From the NCBI GenBank assembly GCA_022494885.1, contig JAGVSM010000992.1:1-64000 (forward strand): 64,000 bases of DNA, given 5' to 3'. Position 1 is the stretch's first letter. Each line of letters starts with the position of its first letter. This document shows positions 38,326-50,502 of the stretch, piece by piece. The notes beneath the pieces are model-generated. The model ran no database searches, had not been told where the DNA came from, and worked only from the letters and a program-made list of their open reading frames with translations. This DNA is from Micrasema longulum (taxonomy: Eukaryota; Arthropoda; Insecta; Trichoptera; Brachycentridae). Made by a program: the position numbers and the translations under genes.

Positions 38326-41300
38326 ATGCTTCGAACGATCGCTGTGCGAAACGAGGTGCTGCGGAGTGGACTGAAAAGGGCTATTAGAGGAAATGTAATA
38401 AGATGCTTAAACACAGAATGTATGCGGCGGGCTAACACTCACAGGTGTGATAATTTTAATTTAACATTATGGAAACTCATTTTTGACATAGCAGCCTGTC
38501 AAAGTCGACTTATGCTCACAATTTTTAATACTTACAAAAGCTCGCCGAAGCTTACTTTACCAATTTAGGAAAATTGTAAAATTGCATAACAGTTTGGCTG
38601 TCAATTATTTTCAATTTCGTTCTTTTTATTTACCATTTACATAATTTGGTTAACATCGTCGAGGTTTGATGTGAATATTATTATCTCAATAGTACTGATG
38701 TATTTGTCGAGGGGAATAATACTCGTTAATAAATACACTGGTATATTTCCTATTGTAATTGTGACGACCTATGAATTTATTGAATATTATTTTGTCAATT
38801 TAATTGACCTTGTGAAAAAGTGGCTTAATATTTTCTGTACTCAGTTATATCATTTTATCCTTCGCTTGCCAATCCTTTGAGATTGAAAATAAGAATATTT
38901 TTTTTTTTTTTTAAATTGCATATTTGTTTACATGATGTCAGTTGCCTATTTGTTCAGCGCCGTTACCGAAGTCAAAGTTGGATTGATATTTTTTTCAGAG
39001 ATGTGTCGCTATTACAAAAGAAGAGTCAGTGGTGTATTTGGAATGGAATTCAGTTCCGTCACTATGCAGACCTTCCTCCTAATTCTAAAGTCTTTCTTCC
39101 CGCTCTATCACCCACCATGGAGCATGGAACCATTATCAGCTGGGAAAAAAAGGAAGGAGACCAATTAAATGATGGTAAGAAACCATTACCTTGGTAACGT
39201 GAACAACTTTACTGATACGCATATTATTTGTAAATTGAATTAATGTGAAAAAGAAATGTAGTTTTAAAAATACGTAGTCGGTTGTGTTTAAATTCAACAG
39301 ATAAATAGTCTTTGTTTATTTTGTTTTTAAAATAAGTGTTCAGATGTATCTGTATTTTTAATAAAATTCACTATAACTGCATCACCACAAAGTGTCTGGC
39401 ACTGTGCCAAACATTAAGTTGATTTTGTTGAAAAATAAATATTGCATTAGTCTATTTATAGAATTATTTTGTCTACATTTCTCGAAGAAAAAAACGTTTA
39501 AATCTTGATTATTTGTAATTAAGTATTAAATAATGCGGAAAATAAATCTAAAATTGTCAATGTGGAATAACATGTTGCTATACACAAGTACACAACGTAA
39601 ACATGTCGGTAAAGGTTAAACAGAATATGGATATATTTACCACAAACATTCTATGCAGTTTCTGATAAGAATCCAACTTGACGATATATTATTAACGCAT
39701 CAATAACGAAATACTATACTTAATTTTAAAAAATACAATTTATATCGTATGAATTTTTTTTTCTGTGTTAGTCAAAATTGTGATAACATAAGATAGTCAT
39801 AATATCGAGTAAATGAAAAAAATTTTTTTGGCAATTTTTTAGTAAATTTTTAGTCAATTCAGCTTATAAATTAGTTCTGTACTTTTGATCTACTCCGTAT
39901 ATCTTTACATATCTATATAAGTTATTAAAAAGAAAAATTATTAAAAAGCCATGAGTAGTTGATTGAAGATTGAATTCAAACCCCACCAATTGTTGGAAAT
40001 CATTATCATACTTTTCTGTATTAGCCGAAATATTATCGCGAAAGAAACATTTTGATACAAGATGAAAATAATTTACTATTTATATTTTAACAAGAGATAT
40101 AGAACTTTTTAAAAAATGAATACGAAAGTCTAGTCATTTACAGGGCTTGTCATTCGCTGGTGTAAAACAGTGTGTAACTTTCACCATTCTGCCTATTTCT
40201 TCAATTCTTCCATTTGTTGTAAAAGTATGTGGATTTTTTAAAATGATAAATCCAGTACTTGTATACAAAGATTTGGACAAACTAAAATATTTTTCATAAT
40301 TAACTGTTTCTGTAAAAAAAATTGCCTTTATCTCCAGCGTTTGTATCTTATTTATTTAGCGAAAGATACTATTTTCAATTTCAGGGGACCTTTTATGTGA
40401 AATTGAGACTGACAAAGCTACCATGGGCTTTGAGACACCATCAGAAGGGTATTTGGCCAAAATCTTGATACCTGCCGGTACAAAGGGAGTGCCTATTGGA
40501 AAGTTGATGTGCATCATTGTTGAGGATCAAGCTAATGTTGCGGCATTCAAAGACTATGTTGATGATGGCGGTTAGTAATTTACATTTTCTTGAAGAGACT
40601 AATATAAATTTATTTTTTGTATTTATGTGATATGTGTTTTATATCGTTATGATATTTTATTTAAAACAATAATTATTTTAAGTTTTGGTTCAAGGTGGTT
40701 TATTTATTTATATTCTTCCATTTTTTAAATGTCCTCTAAGTATGAGGCAGTGCGAGCGGTGAGTTTTTAGATTGGTAAGCTATGAAAAAATTTTATATTT
40801 GATAAATAATCCATAACAAATGGTACTAGTGACTAATAGTTTCAGTTAAAATATTTTCTAATGTAGCAGAAATATATGATTAACAAAAAAATGCCTTAAA
40901 AACATAGTTGCAAAAAACTAGAACCTGTAAGGACTTGAACCCCCGCCCTAGTTGACAGAAAGCAAAGACTCATCCGCACGGCTATTTCATATTCTAACCA
41001 GACTGTCAAAAAAGTAATTTATAAAACTGTATAATTCATTAGCGTACCGGCGCATCTTTGTTTAAGTCTGACTATTATAACTTGTCTTGAAATAAAACAC
41101 TATTTCATAGAGAATAAGATAAAAACTAAATTATTTAAAAGTATTCATTACCGAGTACTAAGCAAAACGTAAATTACGTTTTTAGTATCATTGTTTCATC
41201 GATTTTTATATCACACTAATATACACGAAACGACATAAGTTATACATTTTATAATTCTTAATGTATATTTATTTTTAACCCTATACACAAGTAACGTTTT

Positions 41301-44300
41301 TATCATAACTTAAACATAATTTTTGAAGTTTAAATGGATACTGAAGAAAATAACCTATAATTCAACTGTCATCAGTCAGCACAAAAACATTTTATAAATC
41401 ATGTATATTTTATTTTTGTTTATTAAATCTTTGTTTTTTAAAACCCACTAAAGGATTTATACTGATACGCTAATATTATAGATTAAAATATCAATTCATT
41501 ACATTATTTATTTTACTACAAATTCACTTAAAAACAAATTTCACAAAACCACCGAAACTTATCAAGTATTATTGTAACTTCCATGTTAAGACATACAAAA
41601 TATATTCATCATCTCTTTCTGACACATAACGAGTCCGTATAATGCCACCTCCCTTGGACCATCTTAAGTCAAATAGATTTATTTTGAAGAATAATAGCCC
41701 TTATGAAAAAGTGTTAAAAGCCTAATTTGCATTAAGGAAAGCTGCAAGATTTTACAGTAATCGCAAATGTAATTTTTCAAACATGATTCTAAAATTTTAG
41801 GTTTAAGACGTATTTAAATTCATGTTTTTTCTTCAGCAGAGTAATCTCGTGTAATCCAGTAGTAATCATTTCGGCCGACAGGGGCAACTGGCTCGCTGTA
41901 TGGAATATGATGTTAATTTGCTAACCCAAGAAATGCAATGTTTTTTTTTTGTGATGTGTTTTTTCTTAATAGTTTTTAATTTTTTTCAAATTAATATATT
42001 TCATAAATAATGTTACTTTTTTTTTCTATACAAATCTACTTTTATACATCTAGTAAATGTTATAACTGTAACTCTCCAAAAAAGATACTAACTCTTGTGC
42101 TTGAAGAGTGACTTACACTGTTATAGTTGTTTATTTATTAGAATTTATATAATTTTAAATAAACGAGTACATTAGAAAAAAAACTCATAGGATATATAAA
42201 GAAAAACAGAAAATAATAACACATTCATACTAATTAAAATTGAATACAGTTTTTACACTTGTTCAAAAAATTTCTTTAAATTTACTTTGAATTTATTTAT
42301 GATATATTAAATTTGATAGTTTTTAGTTCATTGGGGAGATTATTGTAATTTTTGACACATTTGAAGACAAAGCTATTTTGACCATGACTTGTGTAGAATT
42401 TAGGGATTTTAATAAATAATAAATAATTTAAATGAATAATATTATAATATTATAAATAATTATAATTAATATTATAAATAATATTCAAATCCCTAAATTC
42501 TACACAAGTCATGGTCAAAGTAGCTTTGTCTTCAAAGGTGTCAAAAATTACAATAATCTCCCCAATGAACTAAAAACTATCAAATCTAATATTTCAATAA
42601 ATAAATTCAAAGTATATTTTGGTATCTGAGTGACTTATTCATCTCAAATTCTTTTATTGTTTCTTCTTTATGAATTTGTCTAATGGAATTTATTTTATAA
42701 AAAGTGTCTACTGTATGAACTTTCAATGATTTATATAGAATTTCCATATTGAATGTTGAGGGTTTCTTTAAAATTACTTTCATAGTGAATCTTTGTACTA
42801 TTTTAAAAGGGTTTAATATATTGGCATATGCACCACCCAACAATACCATATTGTAATAAGCTATTTTCAAATTATTGATTTTTAAAATATTCCTTAATTT
42901 AATAAATATGTATATACATTTTCTTTTTTATATTACTGTAACATAAAAAATTACTTTTGATGTTAAAAAAATATGGTAAGTTGCAAATAATCGATTATAA
43001 GGAGAATTCGCCCCTGGTATGAGGACATGTAATTTGAGGGTGTAATAAACTAATAATAATAATACTAAAGGTGAGGAAAGTCCATTCTAATTTCATATGC
43101 AGAGAATAACCCGAAGGTGAAGACAATAGAATGTACTTTCCTCACCTTAAGGTTTGTCTCTGCATAAGTCAGTATTTTTACTATAAAAATATGTACTAGC
43201 AGGAATATTTAAACATTGGCATTTCTTCAACTAATCTATTTATGGACTTTTCTAATTATACACATTGCACCTCCGATAAAAAAAGAACTAAAAAAAATAT
43301 GTTTTTTTTGTGGAATATACATAATGAATTATAAAAAAAACTCCCATATGCTAAAAAACAGGCACGATTCTAGCTTTACGATTTATTAACTGTCTTTATG
43401 ATACACATACTTTATCTCTTATTTGAATGTGACCATTCTCAAACAGTCATATTTTAACTATATTCTTCGAGATAGAATCGAGATTTTCTTCAAAAAATGT
43501 AATAGCATTTTTTAAGACAAATCTACTTCAGTAAAGCTCCGTTTATCCAAACTCCAGTCATCCGGATTGCCAAATATCCGGATTGTTATTAGGAAATAAA
43601 AAGAGAGGAAAAAACCTCACTACTATTAAACGAGTTTCCTCATTAAAGTAATTAACTTTGTTAGACATGTTTGAGTAAGTTTTTAATGTAATTGAAATTC
43701 GCTGTATTATCATAGAGTAAATTTTGCGCTTTCTTTCAAAACATTGCCTTATTTAATGATTAATCCAATTATCTGGATTTCTGGATATCCAGGTAATGTC
43801 TGGCACTCATTAATCCGGATAATTGGAGTTTGACTATATATATGACACATCGGTATTGCTTGAAAGATTCTACAGAAAACCATAAACTTAATAAAGGAAA
43901 TATGGTGTAAAGTTTTAAGACAACATGTTATTTTAGTTTTTTAGCTCTCCTGGAAATTCTGTGTTTTTCACTCTATTTTATCGGATGTGCGATATATTGT
44001 TAATTTTATGATATTAAGATTTTGTTGGTTTTCAGCTCAAGGCCCCGGTTCTGCCGCCCCTCCCGCTGCCTCTTCCGCTCCCACGCCACCCGCCCCTGCC
44101 GCCGCCCCCGCCGCCCCTGCCATGGCCCCCTCGGCACCTCCCACTACCTCCAGGCTCATGGTCAGCCCCATGGCTAGGAAATTAGCAGAGGCACAAAATC
44201 TCAGATTGCAAGGTTAAGATTTAAAATTCATATATATAGATTAAATCTTTTATTTGTTAAGTGTGCAAATTTCATAAAATAATTAGATATAGTATCAAGT

Positions 44301-47300
44301 TTTAAGCAGTTCATTTCGCTACATCAATGCAACATTAGGATATCTTGAAACGTGTAGTTAGAAATGATGGCTTTTTGTTATTAAATATAGTAAAATTACA
44401 ATGCTATTTATCATTGTTCTCTAATTGTACCTATGTACTATGATTTTTTCATGGTTTACGCAACATAAAGTAGTTAAATTCTGTTTTAAGAGTACGCTTA
44501 GAATTAAAATTTTCAATATATCCTGCTGTTGAATTTGACACATTGATTTTAAAAAATTAAATACACTTTAAATTAAAAGTTATCCTCCATTTTTAATTTT
44601 GTTGTTGCTTGTTAACATTTAGTCTAGTTTTGATAAACATGCTTATACATTTTCGCCGCATATTATTCTAAATTACCAATTGTTTTTTATTAAATTTAAT
44701 GAAGTGATTAAATATTATTATTAATATTAAATGAAATATTTGCAGCCCGGTTGGCAAGAGAAGGAATTACAATGGGTGAGTGAAATCACCTTAATGTTTT
44801 GAATTATATGGCAAGTTACAAAGCTCTGCAATAATGACTCGGGAAATATTTATGCTCGGTAATTTAGCATTCGTTTAACATCTTCAAGCATAGATCTTGA
44901 TCTATATAAATCTGTGTTATTTGTACCTTGCATGATGCTTGTAACTTGCTAAATTCCAGCATAAGTGATTCCTTGCCATTGATTTTCTTATTTATTTGAT
45001 AAGCAATCTACAAAAAGTTTTCTATAAAAAAATGTACTTTTTGGTAGTTTTTGTAATATTCTGCCGATTTGTCTTTTTTTTTCTATATAAAATTATTTGT
45101 CAATGAATAAGTATACACATGTAATGTTTTTATTTTATTAATGTGGTATGTTAAATTCCTCTAAATTAATTCAATATTCTGTATACCTTTACATGACTTC
45201 AAAATCTTCTAATTAAATTTGTTTTTACTAACATAAGTAATTGAATATATCAAATATGTGGTAAACGCTCTATTGCTCGGGGAGTTTTTGGATGATTGTT
45301 AATATCTTGATAGTTACAATATTTGAGTTTGTCCAAATGTTTGTAGACAAAAGACAAGACCTGTAAATGCCTAGACTTCCATATTCCCTTATTTAAGGTA
45401 TTTTCCATCCCTGTTGTAATTTGTTAATCTTAATGACTCCCGAGGGGGTGAAATCCAGTCTTTTGTCTACAAACATTTGGACAAACTCAAATATTGTAAT
45501 GAAACCAACTGGTCCAAGAAAAAGTTTAAAAATTGTAAAATTGTTTTCAGGCGTTGCCTAGTATGTGAATTAATTCAGTCAGATGAATCTCTTCACAACA
45601 ATAAAGGTTTCAGCTCTTTAACTTCACTAAAATCAACAAATGGAAGAATTGAAGAAATATGGATGTTCAAACATAGGCAAAATGGTGAATGTTACACAGT
45701 GTGTAAAGTGGCCACTTAAACCAGCCAATGACAGATCATAAGCCCTGTAAATGCCTAGACTTCCATATTCCCTTATTTAAGGTATTCTCCATACCTGTTG
45801 TAATTTGTTAATCTTGATAATTAATTACAAGAAATGAATTATTTAATAATGTCAACTGTTTTCGATTTATTATGTATATATTAATGGTTTATTAGATAAT
45901 GATTCTTTTAAAGTAATTCACGTGTAATCTGTCTTTGTTTATTTAAAAATAAATCTGAGGGATAAATTATCCTTGAAAATTGAAATTTATTATTTACAAT
46001 AATAAAGATATCATCTTTTAATAAAAAAGAAATTCATGGTGTAGCCGAAATACTGTAATAAAAATGAGGATGTTTGTGTTGAATGATGTTAGCAGGCGCT
46101 ACTCAGGGGCGACTTTGTGACATGATGAAATTATTTTATAAAAAATTTATGGCGTAGCCGAGATAGGAAGTTTTGTGGTATTTTGAAATTGAACAGTGTA
46201 GGTAGCCGCCTAGTTACAATATTATTTTTGTATTTGTAAAATTCCTATTTTAATATTTTTATGTATTTATCGGTATTTGTTTTCTCTTTATTTTTAATCG
46301 CTATCTTGTTTTTTAGATTATGTTTGTAACACTCAATAATATCTTTTTTTAAAGTATTCAATATTATTTTTCTTAATATTTTTATTGTATAGTATATTAA
46401 TATTTCTTCTAATTTACTTTGCTATTTTTCTTGCAATAAATACAAATGCATATCTCTCATATGTATTTTTCTGTAATAGAAAATCTTTTAAAATAATACA
46501 CATCCAATATCAACTGTCAGTTGATTAGATTTCCAATCTTCTTTTTTTTTATGGTTAAAACTCAAGGAAAATCAAAAACAATAAAATTTTTACTGTCATG
46601 TACTGGAGTGCCTACGTATCTAAGTTGACCCGGAAATGCCTGAAAATGTTTTTCAATTTTAATATCTTTTCATGGTGCATTTGGTTTTCACAGCATTTAT
46701 ATGCTGTTCTTAAGGCGGAGTAGAACAGACATGAGAAAATATGACTACATTTGCACTTTTAAACGCACCCACTTTCACTAAGCTAAATAACAATAAATTG
46801 TTATTTCAAACTCTGAACGATTAAGATTTATCCTGATAATATCAACCGTGTTCAGGTCAAAGGCATTAACCCACAATTCTGGAAAAAGCTATTCCATTAT
46901 AAATTCAAATCCCTTTGTTAGAATGTGTGTAAGACCTACGCAATTGGTTTAAAACACATTTGAAATAGTGAAACTGATTTTTCCAGAATTGTAGTTTAAT
47001 GTCTTTGGCCTAAACAGGGTCTATATATGTACTTATACCTTCTATATTTAATTTTTGTTCTCGATTTTCATGGCTTTTTAAATTTAAGTACATATTTCTT
47101 TATAATTATTATTATTTTCAACTTACTCAATTTATTACAAAAAAATCATGTATTTAAAAAAGCATAATATCGCTTTTGTTCTAATAACAGCTCATAATTT
47201 ATTCCACAGTCCACAGCTCATAATTTATTGTTTATATTTTTTTTTACTATGTAAGATGAAAACATTTGGTTTGAATTACATCAATTTCATTTGTTTTATT

Positions 47301-50300
47301 AATAATTATTTGATTATATACAGCAGCAATAAAAAATAACCATTATGCTAATGTTTTGGTGGTAGTCACACCAAGTAAAAAAATAATGTTTTAAAAAGCG
47401 ATATATTTACACCGTCTTTGTTTTTTTAGGTCCTGGTAGTGGAATTTATGGTTCGATTACCAGCAGTGATCTGGGAGGGGCAGCACAAGCCGGCAGCACT
47501 ACAGGGGCTCCGATGGCAGCTCCACCACCTCCACCTCCCGGGGCCCGTTACCAGGACATTCCACTCTCCAACATGAGAACCGTGATTGCTAAGCGCCTGC
47601 TGCAGTCCAAGACAAGCATCCCCCATTACCAACTCTCCGTCGACATTAATGTTGATAAAATTGCCAAACTGCGGGCGCAGTTCAACAAACAGCTAGAGAA
47701 GGAAGGAGTGAAGTTATCGATGAACGACTTCATTGTAAAGGCAACAGCTCTTGCGTGCAAGAAAGTTCCTGCTGCTAACTCTGCTTGGATGGAATCATTC
47801 ATAAGACAGTGAGATACAATGATTATTTTTTTACATGTATCAATTTGTAAAATATTTATATAAATATATTTGGGCACCTATTTATTTAACATTCATATTA
47901 TTCGCGACACGGTCAATTTTACAAATAATTGCCTCTTTTTCATGAATTGAAAGACACTTTCCCTTGTTAGTAGACATGTTTATAATTTAAAGGTTAGGTT
48001 TTATGTGATCTGACATCACCCCCTCGTAATGTTTACTATGCATTGACCATAGAACATGAAAAAAAAAACAATATTATAAAAATCCCTGAGACAAGGATGT
48101 CATTCATAAACCACAAAAGAAGTTATAAATTATTCTAATGAAGTGCCGAGCCGGTACTTACTGAGTTCACTTGGATTTTTTCCTTCGTTTCCTGGTTTGG
48201 AATGTCCGAGAAGAAGCTTGTTATAAAAGTGAATAAATGTATGGTGAAAACCATAAAAAAAACAATGTCAACTAATCTTTCCTCATTATATCCGAGATCT
48301 CACTATTTCCATGATCGCTATAACCGAGTTCGGCTGTGATGATAATTTTTTTCCCTTTTAATTTAGTTTTTTGATCACTCATTGAAAATAAAATTTCTTT
48401 ATGTAATCCATGTTTTTATAAGGACTGAGGAAAAAACAGCAATATATTATTTTATTAGGGAAATTATGGCGATAATATAACTAGACAATCTTTCTAAAAT
48501 ACAATTAATTTTCAGGTTCGACACAGTGGATATTTCTATTGCAGTTTCAACAGACAAAGGTCTCATAACTCCAATTGTTTTTGGTGCTGAATCTCGAGGT
48601 TTGTCAGACATATCCAAGACAGTAAAGAGTTTGGCTCTGAAGGCCCGAGATGGAAAACTACAGCCTGCTGAGTTCCAAGGTGGCACCATTAGTATTTCCA
48701 ACCTTGGAATGTTTGGTAAGTGAAACATCCTCTTTGGATTCTGGAATCTAACATTGAAAATTGCTGTTGATGTGTTAAATATGTTTTGTCCATTTTTCTG
48801 TCATTTTTGATTATCTGTATGCATGTAAAAATATCACTTTACTGAGTTATCTATATATTATAGATATATTTTTTTCATTGTGTTATAATGAAGTCTATTT
48901 AATCTCGCCTATGAGGTCAACTAGTTATTTTACCGATCTTTTGTATTATTAATAAATTCTTTATATTCAGGTAAAAATTATAAAAAAGTGGATTCATACG
49001 TAATAAATACAAGATTATTATTTTAACTGTTTAATAAATAAAAAAATGTGAAGTATTTAAAAAATAGTTAATGGTTTTTTTTATATCTTACATCTTCTTT
49101 CTTTATTCACAATTATATATATATATATTTTTTAAATTCTACTAAAACAAAGAAAACTGTGGTTTTTGGCACTAAAAAAAGTTTATTTTGAGTGTAAGAT
49201 GAACATGATGCACAAATTTTTGAATATAACATTAATTCATTAAAAATAAAAGGTACGCCTAAAGTAAAATTTGATGTTATGCGCCATTATATGCCATAAC
49301 CAGACTTTTCGTTGTACTTCAAAAAACTGTAAATAATATGTCAAATTAGTTTAAGTAAAAATGATTTGAGGAATAAACAATTTGAAATATTTTGAATTGA
49401 GTAAATTAGCGATTAATATTTCTATGCAGTTTAGAGCAACATGTTTTTATTTTATTGCATTACGGAATAAACGGTTCAATTTACTAAAATCTTAACTAAT
49501 TTGTAGGTGTGACGTCATTCAATGCTATTATTAACCCACCACAATCGTGCATTCTCGCTGTAGGATCGACACAGCAAAGAATAGTACCTGACAAAGAATC
49601 TGAGAAAGGGTAAGAAATTATTCTAAATTTTCACTACCAACGAAATACAATTACTTTTGGAATTGATTCTATGACCACAATTTAAAACTTCTATCTCCTA
49701 CAAGATGCATGCACCACCTAGGTGATTGATTTGTCTGTAATATTTTATCTTAACATAATATTGTAAACATGAGATTGCACATAAATCTATTTTATTTCTA
49801 TTGAGAGTATGCTTAGCAAAATTGTGACAGGCAAGCACTACAAATGTAATTTAGCTTCGTAAGGTAATTTGATAAAATAAGTTGACTGAAATAAATTATA
49901 ATTAAACTGCATAAAGGCAGATGCACACTATGTACTTTGATTTATTTTTTTAACTTCTTGTACTCAATATATATTTATCCATTGTGACCGGCCAATGACG
50001 GGTTATAGAAATTTCTTCCAACCAGCCAATAAAATATAAGTGGTATTTATATATTTAAGTCTCAAAACGCATTCGTGAGAAAATAAAATAATATAACAAA
50101 ATAGTTACAAAAATTGAAATAGCAATATTTGCATATAAATTGATTTGAATCAATACCTGTCTTCAATTGAAAAGGGAAAAATAAAGTAGTCCACAAAGTA
50201 TTTGATTAAATTACTCTCAATTTCAGGTGGAAACAGAGTGACTTCATCTCTGTCACCCTGAGTTGCGATCATCGTGTAGTGGATGGTGCAGTCGGAGCCC

Positions 50301-50356
50301 AGTGGCTTATAGCCTTCAGGAATAATATGGAGGATCCTTCCAATATGCTCCTCTAA
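38326..50356 (+). CDS. DLAT: Dihydrolipoamide acetyltransferase, E2 of pyruvate dehydrogenase complex
   Basis: Mitochondrial E2 core enzyme: it carries acetyl groups on a lipoyl arm and makes acetyl-CoA. Exons: 38326-38444, 38999-39174, 40385-40570, 44036-44212, 44746-44775, 47430-47808, 48516-48715, 49507-49609, 50227-50356. All phases agree; 499 residues. The Arg-rich presequence covers about residues 1-50. One lipoyl domain follows ([15 protein letters not shown]; lipoyl-Lys 109 in [10 protein letters not shown]), as in insect E2 (Drosophila muc); vertebrates have two. Next come an Ala/Pro-rich linker, the subunit-binding domain ([17 protein letters not shown]), a second Pro-rich linker, and the catalytic domain with [10 protein letters not shown] (His472, Asp476) and C-terminal NMLL. 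The GC-rich linker exon is compositional. The E3-binding protein PDHX is excluded by the intact active-site His and the C-terminal match to E2. Confidence 0.95.
40095..40295 (-). repeat. Dispersed repeat copy in DLAT intron 2
   Basis: Matches in reverse complement the repeat at 45305-45820 (shared TTTCTTCAATTCTTCCATTT and CATTTACAGGGCTT). Diverged and partial. Confidence 0.65.
40918..40995 (-). repeat. tRNA-like SINE remnant
   Basis: The minus strand carries a box B word GGTTCAAGTCC and tRNA-like spacing, but no convincing cloverleaf or anticodon stem. Confidence 0.4.
42276..42870. pseudogene. LINE reverse transcriptase C-terminal pieces in inverted arrangement
   Basis: The minus strand 42607-42870 encodes [20 protein letters not shown] and [19 protein letters not shown], the C-terminal part of a non-LTR reverse transcriptase. 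The next part of the protein ([20 protein letters not shown]) occurs twice, facing each other: on + at about 42485-42624 and on - at about 42276-42415. The two arms are about 90% or more identical over about 140 bp, with about 70 bp of AT-rich sequence between them. Confidence 0.75.
43529..43836. mobile_element. Pogo/Tigger-like MITE in DLAT intron 3
   Basis: Left end CAGTAAAGCTCCGTTTATCC and right end (reverse complement) TAGTCAAACTCCAATTATCC, both followed by CCGGAT words. The termini are like those of pogo-group elements. About 300 bp, no transposase. Confidence 0.65.
44746..44775 (+). CDS. DLAT: 30-nt microexon of DLAT
   Basis: Acceptor TTTGCAG and a strong donor GTGAGT surround 30 nt encoding [10 protein letters not shown]. 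Both junctions are phase 1. Skipping therefore leaves the frame intact and joins NLRLQ directly to [10 protein letters not shown], which is the arrangement I recall for Drosophila muc. The residues lie within the peripheral subunit-binding domain that holds E1/E3. Confidence 0.75.
45305..45820. repeat. Composite dispersed repeat in DLAT intron 5
   Basis: A 74-bp segment at about 45360-45433 (with AATGCCTAGACTTCCATATT) is repeated directly at about 45745-45818. In addition, 45310-45346 and 45459-45497 are inverted copies (GTTTGTCCAAATGTTTGTAG). An 80-codon + strand open frame at 45477-45719 is of unknown type. Related sequence occurs at 40095-40295 and 31655-31700. Confidence 0.65.
46838..47030. 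mobile_element. Short inverted-repeat element in DLAT intron 5
   Basis: Arms 46850-46887 and 46978-47019 are reverse complements (shared core ACAATTCTGGAAAAA) around about 90 bp. MITE-like; family unknown. Confidence 0.65.
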
Positions 50357-50492
50357 ATACTGACCCCTTTATAAATCAAGATACTGAACATGATAATTCA
50401 GAAAACAGAATCTAAATTACGAAGTGAAGGTCTTACAATTTAATTGAGATCTTTATTTAATTCACATTACACAATACATTATTCTCATGTCA

Positions 50493-50498
50493 AATAAA
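50493..50498 (+). promoter_or_regulatory. Candidate polyadenylation signal of DLAT
   Basis: AATAAA about 137 nt after the stop codon. Further AATAAA words occur downstream. Confidence 0.45.
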
Positions 50499-50502
50499 AA
50501 AT

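Noticed and set aside
38941..38998. Alternative upstream acceptor for DLAT exon 2 (after TTGTTCAG)
   Set aside because: Joining exon 1 (phase 2) there puts the lipoyl domain out of frame; the acceptor before 38999 fits.
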